Shown: positions 35,195 to 43,870 of the stretch, piece by piece
Layout of the letters: every line of letters starts with the position of its first letter
Position numbering within the stretch: position 1 is the first letter of the stretch
Source: Alectoria sarmentosa
Taxonomy: Eukaryota > Ascomycota > Lecanoromycetes > Lecanorales > Parmeliaceae
Assembly (NCBI GenBank): GCA_009733775.1
Contig: WOGZ01000202.1
Location: 1-64,000, forward strand
DNA: 64,000 bases
Reading direction: 5' to 3'
Translations under genes and position numbers: made by a program
Notes under the pieces: generated by a model
The model's database searches: none
Told to the model about the DNA's origin: nothing
What the model saw: the letters and a program-made list of their open reading frames with translations, nothing else

Positions 35195-35758
35195 TCAAAC
35201 AATGCTTCGATTGTACAGACGCACATCCGCTTTCTGGTCCTCCGGAAGCAGGACGGGTAGCTCTTTTAGGTCCTTCAGACACAGATCGAGAAGTTTGTTA
35301 TAGTTTCCTTTCTTCTGAAGTTCTAGAGGGCCTCCTGGCAATGAGGATTGAGAAGATCTCTTCGCGTATTGTCTGATCTCCCAAAAGAGCTGGTCGGATT
35401 CCGGCCACTCTGCTCTTTCGCTCGCTATGATCAACTCTTTCTTGATAGATCGATAGAAGGGCTGTGCTTTTGGCTCGGGATAGAGCCATAGGGGGCGCTC
35501 GGGTTTGCTGTTCATCAAAATCTTGAGCTGAGCTTCCTGTCCCTTCCATGATCTGTATGCCTTCTCTTCCTCGTCCAGTCTATTGACGATCTCTGGCCAA
35601 TCATAAGCCTTGAAAATGAAATTGCCTTTTACTTTGAAGAGATCTTCGCACGGATCAACGGTGTATTCTCGAAGCCTATCAAGTGGGTCCGCGCTTCGAA
35701 GTTGACCACCGAGCTCCTCGGAATATCTTGCAGACAGCGAATCTTGGAGGAACCCCAT
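35195..35758 (-). CDS. Hypothetical fungal protein
   Basis: A single exon of 187 residues from the ATG at 35758 (MGFLQDSLSARYSEELGG..). The frame is open further upstream to a TTG but without another ATG. Composition is protein-like and charged: LREYTVDPCEDLFKVKGNFI, a Trp-containing AYDWPEIVNRLDEEEKAYRS segment, and a C-terminal run of predicted helices (KLLDLCLKDLKELPVLLPED). No signal peptide or membrane span. I do not recognise a family. Confidence 0.5.
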   Translation of the reverse strand: MGFLQDSLSARYSEELGGQLRSADPLDRLREYTVDPCEDLFKVKGNFIFKAYDWPEIVNRLDEEEKAYRSWKGQEAQLKILMNSKPERPLWLYPEPKAQPFYRSIKKELIIASERAEWPESDQLFWEIRQYAKRSSQSSLPGGPLELQKKGNYNKLLDLCLKDLKELPVLLPEDQKADVRLYNRSIV

Positions 35759-37395
35759 TTCTTTGGTACTTTTTGATGCGGAACTGAGTGTGTAGTTTGC
35801 GAGACGCAAGAATAGTCGTCATTTATGATTGACTGTATGTTGCTAAGAGAAAACGGAATGAATCATGTGGGCTTTTTTAGCCAAGGCGTGACTAATCGTG
35901 CCACACATACTTTACTCAGATATAATGATCGCTGTTGGTAGATTTAGTAGTTCAGCCATGGCTTGAAATTAACAGATCACTTAGCGGGAGTTTGCGAATC
36001 CGTCAATTTGAGATATTGAGATCTACGAGCAGGCGCAGGGAATCCCTGGACCTTCATCTAATCTATCCGGTTTGTAGGTGGGATTATATCTACAGGCGCG
36101 ATAAAGTGCACGCGTATGCTCCGGCACATCCTCCATATAATGCATCCGGACCCGGGAGCGTTGGTCGGGCAAAATGCCTAATCAAGGATAAGCCTCAATG
36201 TAAGCATATGATGTAGGCATACGGAATATCCTACCATTTCTTCAAATTCGATAACAGGCATAGAAAATCCACAATAGTGCACGCAGCGCTCTGCAGCCTT
36301 TTTTAGCCTCTTGCAGCAGGATACCATGAAAATCCCTCTTGCTGCCAAAATACGAGCGAATAACAGTAGACAGTACGCTGGGCTCACGACTGGTGGAGTG
36401 CAACTTTAAGGTTGCATACTGGGTCGGCTCATTACCGATCAATCATCTGCAGAGTGAAATGATCTACATCGTGCAGTCTTATCCGTCATCATCGCTAAGA
36501 CGGCACCCCCGCTCGACTGTGCTAGCGCAGATGTACGAGGACGCTTTTGGGCGCGGAAGAGAAGGAGATCGACGTTGAGACGCATGAACAGACAAGGAAC
36601 CCGCTTGTCTCAGTTTTGATTATGAGGCATTTTTGGGGCTGGGTCCGGCAAGTTGCTCAGAGACCCTCCTGCAAAGGTGAAGCTGAGCGGTGAGCCCATA
36701 GATGGGTGGCTTTTCGATTAATGCGAATGAAAATTCACTTGTCGTCTGAAGAAGCTGCGGGGTAAATCTTACGGTGGGCTACTTGCCGTGCTGACCGCGC
36801 TCGAAGGATTCTGCCTCTATCCTCTCCGATTTGATTGGTTCCAGGACGCGCGATCTCGCAGTCGGCTCTCCGAGGACACTGCTAGATTTGAGACTTTAGC
36901 GAGATGATGATCGCCTCAATCTTTGAGAGGTCTCCACAGCTTGGAGTGAGTTGATGTGTGCCACGAGACTTTTGGAGAGTTGAACTGATCGGGCGTAGGA
37001 TTTCCAGAACAACATCCGAAAATAGAGTCAAAAGCCGAAGAGTAGAAGAGTAGAAGAGTATTCGGGGTTTTCGAACGACGCCAAGCCAATAAGGAGTCTG
37101 TCGTTCGAGAGATGGCGAAGAAAAAGGCAAGAAGCGTAGCATCAGCTTTAGGCGAACTTGAACCGGCTTATTCATTGCAAGAGCCTCTCATTTTCTCACG
37201 CAAGTCTAGCTCAGGGCTCTCACTGGGCATTGTTTTGAAAATAGAAACAGACCTTCGAACTTATTGAATGTTGTCAATGCATTGAACCTCGCGGTAGATT
37301 TGAAACAAGAAAATGAGAGAAATAATGTCTTCTTTCCAAGCCCCTGATAATCGTGTAAATCATTTCTATGAATCAAGGAGTACGTCTTACTCATC
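35759..37395. other. Intergenic; no supported gene
   Basis: About 1.6 kb. Short frames at 35935-36216, 36178-36578 and 36882-37175 occur on both strands without domains. A short GTAGAAGA triple repeat lies near 37037-37060. Nothing else seen. Confidence 0.4.
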
Positions 37396-39385
37396 TCAAG
37401 CAGCTTGCCCACCATAACTCATTTGCCGGCCCTTGAACGAACTTTCCGGAATAAAATTCAGCTTGTCCTCCGCAGCATCTAATTTGCGATGTGCCAGCCA
37501 AAATCCAGCTCCACCGATTGCGGCCAAAATTGAAATGATCATATAATTCCAAACGAGGAGAGGGTCAGCAGAGAGGGAGACGAAGGCCTCTCCTATAGCA
37601 TACGAAACGGCACTCATGAATAAGAATACTGCCGTGACGACCGAGCGCATGTTCTTTGGTGCTTTGGTGAAAGCATACTCGAGACCAGTAATGGAGGCGA
37701 ATATCTCGGAGAAGGCGATGAGGAGGTAGGGAATAGTTTGAACCCAGACGTTGATGGGAGCAGGGCCGGAGCAGGTCGTTTCACTCGGATATTTACCACA
37801 AGGGCCAAGTTTGTAGATGTAGTACTGGGTGACGCATGCCGCAATCATAGAAAGAGCGGCCGTGACAAATCCCCAAGCAATCTTCTTCAGTGGCGTGAAG
37901 CGGATTCCTATGCGCTCGAGGCCTGGATAGATCAAAGTGTCGCAAATGGGAATGAAGATGATGAGAGCGATAGGGTCTATATTGTTGATGAGATCGTTAG
38001 GGGCGCCATGGAGTTCCATGGTTGCGGCTTGGGAGACCAGGTTATTCGTCATTTGGTTATATGCGAGCCAGTACACCGGATACCAGAGGAAAACAGTACA
38101 GGCTTTGAGACCTCGGCGAACTTCATCCACCCAGACGTCGTCAAAGGTCATCCAAGCCGGTTTGTTTGATCCTAGTCTGCTTGGCTTCACAGATTCCCAA
38201 AAGTCATCTGAGCGCATATTTTTGAAGCTGTAACAATGGCATAGGTCAACCCAGCTCCCAGAAGAGACCTTGGAGGGAAATACGACACTTACGTTGTCAC
38301 GGGATTCGCGGACCAGCGACCCTTCATGGCAAACCCCCAGAGCTGGAGAGCTTTGGCAAGCACGGAGCCAGTGGGTGGTCGCCTGGCATATTTGTTGCGC
38401 ATTAGAAACATAATCGTAGGGCAGCACAGGAATAAGAGAGTCGGCAGAACGAAGGCCAACCAATACCCAACATATTTTTCCGCATAGACCATGCCGATCT
38501 GGCCGATCAAAGCGCCAACGTTGATCATCAGATAGAAGTACATGTAAATGCGCGAAATGGTCATTGTTGGATCGACAATGGTCCGTTCGCCGCTCTTCTG
38601 AATTTTGATGTACTGTCGTGGGTGCTTCGACTCGTACTGCTCGGCGATGAGAGGAGAGATGTTGGGTTTGAATCCTCCGACACCGATACCGAAGATGATC
38701 AGACCGATGGCGAAGGCAGCGATTGAGCCATCAGGGTGAGCGATGACTGAAGGGATGGTAGAGATGACGAGGATTATGTGACCCACGATAGCAATGAATA
38801 TAGAGATCTGAATAGTCTTGTATCGGCCCCAGTACTGGTCGGCCATGTACGCCCCCACTAGCGGCATGAAATAGGCCCACATGGAGTTGAAGGTGGTCAA
38901 GCCCGTCGACGCTCGCTGGCCCAAGCCTAGAGCGCCTGATTGTCCATTGGTGCCGGATGAGCCAGTGGTCGATCCATCAGGGAGAGGGTACTGGATGAAG
39001 TTGACAACTGCGAATTCCTGTCAATCTTAGAGCTCTCGCAGATGAAAGCATCCACGTCGGATTTTGCGCGTCACTCACAGACAGCCGTGGTTCCGTAATA
39101 CGAGAATCGCTCGCAGAGTTCGATAAAGGCAATTGTGTAGGCGCTCCACGGAACGACACCGCAGACACGACGCAGGTTCTCGATTTCCTCGGCGGTGGGA
39201 TACTCTTCGCCTTCAGGGCCCCTCAGGGAACCGTCAAATGTTGAAGCGGGCTCTTGGTCGGCAATAAAAAGGGACTTCTCGTTTTTCTCGTTGATAAACC
39301 CTGGGGCAGCAGGAACGTCAAGAACTTGAGGCGCATTAGACTTGGCCACCTCGGCCAGATCGAGTCCAATAGGCCCGCTTGTCAT
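37396..39385 (-). CDS. PTR2: PTR2-type oligopeptide transporter (POT family)
   Basis: Three exons, 39385-39079, 39007-38293 and 38227-37396, with introns of 71 nt (GTGAGT..CGCAG) and 65 nt (GTAAGT..TTACAG), give 617 residues. Residues 1-~85 are cytosolic. The first span holds WSAYTIAFIELCERFSYYGT, the POT family ExxER/FYG signature. Then come GAYMADQYWGRYKTI and the FGIGVGGFKPNISPLIAEQY signature of PTR2 proteins, a long central loop, and a second bundle with WLAYNQMTNN and NIDPIALIIFIP. It is a proton-coupled di/tripeptide importer of the plasma membrane by family. All spans and motifs are intact. Confidence 0.92.
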
Positions 39386-40607
39386 GTTTGTGGTGTGAAT
39401 CTTGTCGCAGAAGATGAGATGAGTTCGTCGAGGATGAAAAATGAGGGCAGACGAACAGAAAGGAAGGAAGGAAGGAGTATTAATGGAGGAAGGGAATTGC
39501 GGATTGGTCGGTCATGGTGACATGGTACGATGCAAGAGGACGGATATGCTAATTTAGCCATCATTCGATTGGCCTCGAGGCGGCGGAATCCGAATTGTCC
39601 CAGCGGTAGGCGATTGTCAGAACGGGTTTCATCGCCGAACACGAGGGTGTTGCATGACTGGTGCATGTCTCCAGCGGGCTTGGCACAGGCGGAAGGAAAT
39701 TTGGGAACAGGATAATGCGATTGGATTCCTCCTCCAACTGAAGGCGGAAGAAGCAATTAAGCACCTTCCGCATCGCGCCAATCGCCTCTTGCCAAGCCAT
39801 GCATCGTGCACTCTTCACACCTGTGCGCTTACTTCGTGCTTGATAAATGTTGCCATCTCTCTCCTGCTCCGAAGAAATTCAAAAAAAAAACTGCCAGCAC
39901 GGAGATGTCTTCTCACTTTGAGGCTCACGCCACAGAAGAAGATGCAGGGTAGGAAGATCGGCTGTCGGTCGTCTGATCTTATCGATCCCTTGGATCATGA
40001 ATACCTCGGCTTCCTCCTTTTGAATTCTGAATTATTTCATGCCACACATCACATCTCCGAAGCATCATTATTTAAAGCGACACGGAGATGATGAAGAGAA
40101 TTTCTTGTACTGGTGTAGGGAGTAAAACAGAGTACAGTGAAGAGTGGGGAGCCGAGGAAGCATCCCGATCGCCTCGGTGTGCCTCGGCTAGACCAGATTG
40201 CCAAGACTCAGACAGCCGTAAGCCTGGCCCAGTCTCTTAGCTACGGCTAGTCCGGCCGAGTCGCCCCCTGCCAAGACACTCTACTCTAAGGTCGGCAGGG
40301 GGGTTTTCGCAATGATACTAGTAGCCTATCAGAAGCATCTTTTGTAATCCACTCTATTCACTGGCTTGACAGGCTGACGATGCAATTGTGATCAATGCTC
40401 CGTGCCAATTTTTTGAAGCGACGATATGTAAAAGATAAATTATGGATTAACATTCAAAATCCTGGAACGTTCGTATTTAAGAAGTCTCGGGAACTTTTAA
40501 CGCTAATAAAAGTCTCATAGTATAAGTTTTTTTTCTGACGATCTCTTGGAGAAGCGCATTTGGTGAAAGCATTTTTACGTATATGTTAGGTTCTACCGCT
40601 GAGCTTA
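39386..40607. other. Intergenic; promoter side of PTR2 gene
   Basis: About 1.2 kb upstream of the PTR2-type gene. Several mutually antisense frames (39382-39818 minus, 39530-40091 plus) show no domain. Nitrogen-type GATA motifs are present but not distinctive. No repeat seen before 40608. Confidence 0.4.
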
Positions 40608-41190
40608 AAAGCCAGGGCCCGGGGGTGTCTGCCCTTGAAGTCCAGACTCCCCTATGGGCCTATATTCTAACAATTGCCTCCCCCCTTTGGGGCTCGTCCT
40701 CAAGCTCCGAAAGACAAAATTCAGTACTCCTCGGGGGCTACGCCCCGGAATTCGATGGTTTCTAAGGACAACTTGCCCTGTTGCCCTGTACGTTGGGACT
40801 TTTCACAGTGGGGATGGGATCTGCAATTCCAGGCTTTGAAGCGCCGCCCTCAGGCGCATTGAAGTGCACTCGAATCATGTTTCCAAGGCCAATCTTTAGC
40901 CCGCTCTATTGCCAATCTTTAGGCTTGCAGGGCATCTTGCCCAGGGGACTCTGCCCCGAAATTGATGTCACAGAAGTCTCTGCCCCGAAAATGTATCGCC
41001 TGCAGGGCGTCTTGCCCAGGGACTCCGTCCCGAAATGTCAATCGCTCCAGAGGTCCGTAGATACTTGCGCGTTGTACACGATATTATCATATCAGCAGGG
41101 CGTCCTGCCTGACATTTTATGCGCTTCGGGGTTAACCCAGGATATTTCCCTCTGGGAAAAACTCATTTTCGCGGGGTCGATTCGAACCCC
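40608..41190 (+). repeat. Array of short GC-rich hairpins, including two tandem double hairpins
   Basis: At least eight short inverted repeats follow one another: CCCCTTTGGGG (40682-40692), CGGGG..CCCCG (40732-40747), GCGCC..GGCGC (40841-40857), GGGCATCTTGCCC plus GGGGACTCTGCCCC (40930-40957), GGGCGTCTTGCCC plus GGGACTCCGTCCC (41005-41031), GCAGG..CCTGC (41095-41108), GGGTTAACCC (41129-41138), TTTCCCTCTGGGAAA (41145-41159) and GGGGT..ACCCC (41173-41190). The two double hairpins are related copies 75 bp apart. A CCCCGAAAT-like motif follows several of them. Loops vary while stems stay paired. No coding frame is convincing across the array. It resembles mobile GC-cluster or double-hairpin elements known mainly from fungal mitochondrial DNA, but it lies in nuclear sequence. 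Confidence 0.65.
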
Positions 41191-41828
41191 AGATCAAAGC
41201 GGGCCTGCTCCCCATGATTCTGCACCAGTTCGTTACGCGAAGGGACAGAGAGGCGCCCCCCCCGCAGCAGCAACCGTACAAGGCAGGCATTCATCGTTTT
41301 CCGTCCAGGGTACCGAGAAATGACACCAAAAGCCACGTTTATCTAGCTGACGTCACTCCGGGAGTCCATCAGTCTATGGTCTGTATGAGGAGGAAGACGA
41401 GGCTAATCAGGAGTCTTACGGCTATTAGTAGTGAAGGATACTGATTGGTCAATACCATAGCCATAAGGGCATGGCATTTTTGTTGTTTTTGTGGGCAATT
41501 GTTACGGATCGCCAAGGCTTTCACTAGCTTGTCTTGGCATCGCACATCTGCGCTGCAAGACACAGAGAATCATCAATATATCTTATACACACATCATGAA
41601 TACATGATCCACAGGCATCTTATTCCTTGATGAATCACCCTAAATTGAGAATTCAAAAGCCTAAAAAATGATGGCGATCACTGACCAGAAACTTCCCTCG
41701 CACTGCACGTTGAAGCAAATATCGCTCACTAAGAAACTGCACTTGTTGACCCTATTTATGCTCTAAGAAAGCATGGTCTTCATAAAATCCATGTAGCTGT
41801 TCAGAGCTCTGCTATGCAACGTCTCGTC
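41191..41828. other. Intergenic; 3' side of HET gene
   Basis: A poly-C run (CCCCCCCC) at about 41255 and a GTCAC/GTGAC-rich area near 41350 are the only visible features. No supported gene. Confidence 0.4.
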
Positions 41829-43550
41829 TCACATCACAGTGTGTAGAATAGGCCTATTTGGACCCAATCGAGCACTTCGAGAACCTAGCACCTTCGCGCG
41901 GTCGAATGAACTGATTTCTATTTCAACAACCCAGCATCGAGTATCGGTTTCTCCAGATTCACGACGGTACTGACGGTGATGTCCCGGACTGAGCCCCAGC
42001 CACAGATATTCATTTTCTGCCAGTTCTGCGGCAAAGTCTCCTCCATTTCCCAGCGCCGCACTTTCTGGCCATGCGATAGTGCGGCTAGGCTCTGGTTTCT
42101 GGCCCGACTTGTACAACCACAATTGGCAGAACATCATATCCTGAGCCGCAATCATGAGATCTGGCTGCATGAAATCCGACTTCAAGTGAATTTCCAAGAT
42201 CGAGTCGTGTGATCCGTAGAGCCTAAGGGTCTCAGGCTCTTTTGGCCTCGACTCTAGGGTCAGAGTAGCGTCGTCCGAGCTTGCTATTCTCTGCCATGTA
42301 GCTTTTCCATCGCTTTCATCAAGTCGAAATATGGCGAATGTTGCCGCAATTGTGGGACATAATTTGATGATAGTGGGTAAATAGAGAGCCTCATGCTTAA
42401 AGTTGTTTACATTGAAATAGTTGGTGTTCGAAACATAATATATTTCTGGCTTGTCAACTTTGTAGCAGCCGAGTGCTTCAATACCTTTCTGTGATATAGA
42501 GCCGAGAGCAAAGCTCGTACCTGTCCTTTTGTAGTTTGACCCCACAATAGAGCGCCGTAGCAATATCACGATAGGATTTTTAGTCATCGAGAACTCACAC
42601 GCGAGTTCTATCAGGTGCACTTCAGGATCCATGCCTGGGTCGCATTCTTTTGTTGGGATTCTATAAGCTAGATGGTGCTCGATGTCAATCCTCAGACCAC
42701 GATTGGTCATCGCTGTGGGGGACCGTCGTGAAATTGTTTTAGGCCCAACGCCACCGGAGCCGGAAAAGTCAGCAGGAGAGAGGGCAAGCATTCCGGAATA
42801 TACCAGTGACTTGTTTCTCCAAGCGAATATAGATTCGTCGTCCGAAGCCTTCAAGATCTCATGCTGCAAACGTTCAAATGCCTTCTCACCCTCCCCATAC
42901 AATAGTGGCATGTTCACTTCAAATAGCCCAAGAAGAGAATAAGCTATATCTTCGACTCTAGTAGTCTTTCGAGACGATGCCCATGACATTCTCGTTGCAA
43001 TACTTGCCCAATGTGGCCTTTCCATATGGGTGGCATCAATGCCAGTAATTGAGACCAAATCTGGCACTAGACTTCTTCTTGAGCCAAAATTGACCCAATT
43101 TTTGTCGAAGAATTTGACAAATTTCGGAGCTAAAAGCTCCTGCAGGGTCCAGCCCCTTGTGAACCAGCGACAGTCTTGAAATCTTTTCTCCATGTGTGCC
43201 TTTTCATCATCGTTTTGCGCGAGTACAGAGACGTCGGACAGATAGACATAGCAAAGGCTCGCCCTGCGGTACCACTCATACATTGAGTTGATAGCCTCTG
43301 AGAGCTCTGCACTGCTGGACTTGTCGATGCAACAAGTGTCTATCCAGGCAAACTCTAGGTTCTCACTCCTAGCTCGCTCACAGAACTTAGAGATCTTCGC
43401 GAACCCTGGCAAATGAAGTGCTTCTGGATCCGCCATGTTCTGAAAGAGAAACTCTCCCTCTTCCCATGTGTGGGAGAGTATCGCATAATTGGGAATATCG
43501 CTACCGATAAATTCCTGCAGCTTGAGTGTAGACGTGTTCATGAGACGCAT
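41829..43550 (-). CDS. HET-domain protein (heterokaryon incompatibility type), intact
   Basis: A single exon of 573 residues from an ATG at 43550. The HET domain spans about residues 20-155: NYAILSHTWEEGE (21-33), FAWIDTCCIDKSSSAELSEA (68-87), a YVYLSDV block (101-107), and WFTRGWTLQELLAP (129-142). It is followed by the usual MSWASSRKTTRVEDIAYSLL and LPLLYGEGEKAFERLQ-like segment (about 190-233) that closes the N-terminal unit. The C-terminal ~340 residues are of the type often found in fungal HET proteins; I see no NB-ARC, WD or ankyrin part. Such proteins trigger cell death on non-self recognition; the partner is unknown. The frame is unbroken although it lies only ~320 bp from a RIP-mutated transposon. 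Confidence 0.9.
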   Translation of the reverse strand: MRLMNTSTLKLQEFIGSDIPNYAILSHTWEEGEFLFQNMADPEALHLPGFAKISKFCERARSENLEFAWIDTCCIDKSSSAELSEAINSMYEWYRRASLCYVYLSDVSVLAQNDDEKAHMEKRFQDCRWFTRGWTLQELLAPKFVKFFDKNWVNFGSRRSLVPDLVSITGIDATHMERPHWASIATRMSWASSRKTTRVEDIAYSLLGLFEVNMPLLYGEGEKAFERLQHEILKASDDESIFAWRNKSLVYSGMLALSPADFSGSGGVGPKTISRRSPTAMTNRGLRIDIEHHLAYRIPTKECDPGMDPEVHLIELACEFSMTKNPIVILLRRSIVGSNYKRTGTSFALGSISQKGIEALGCYKVDKPEIYYVSNTNYFNVNNFKHEALYLPTIIKLCPTIAATFAIFRLDESDGKATWQRIASSDDATLTLESRPKEPETLRLYGSHDSILEIHLKSDFMQPDLMIAAQDMMFCQLWLYKSGQKPEPSRTIAWPESAALGNGGDFAAELAENEYLWLGLSPGHHRQYRRESGETDTRCWVVEIEISSFDRAKVLGSRSARLGPNRPILHTVM

Positions 43551-43870
43551 GGTGTAGCCTCAATGAATTCACGAGGACAAAGTTCGGAGATATGTTTGGG
43601 CTTTTTCCAGATCGAGTATTCGAGAAACTGTCAGCACTTCTCAGAAGCACTATATCAATGTTGGTCAGAGAGATTACGCCGCTCGCTAGTATTGCGTTAT
43701 AGCCTGATCGGAGGGATAGAGCTCCCGCAACGAGGGCATCTGGTCGAGCATTGCCAAGAATTCCGGATCTCCATACGCTGCGCAACGGTAGTGGTAGTGG
43801 TAGCGGTATTCATAGACGGGTCCAACCCTACAAGGGTTATGCCGCACGCTATCTAAGTGGGGTTTCCAAA
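43551..43870. other. 5' flank of HET gene up to transposon
   Basis: Normal-GC sequence, presumably the HET promoter. The last 8 bases (43863-43870, TTTCCAAA) are the left copy of the transposon target duplication. Confidence 0.5.

Noticed and set aside
39382..40091. Several 85-145 codon frames upstream of the PTR2 gene
   Set aside because: They are mutually antisense, lack motifs, and fit a promoter region.
40583..41323. Overlapping open frames of up to 180 codons across the hairpin array
   Set aside because: The translations merely echo the GC hairpins (repeated GILPRGLCP-type strings); no start context or homologous domain.
9123..43870. Secondary-metabolite gene cluster
   Set aside because: No polyketide synthase, NRPS, terpene cyclase or DMATS; the ATP-grasp/MFS pair is the only biosynthesis-like unit.
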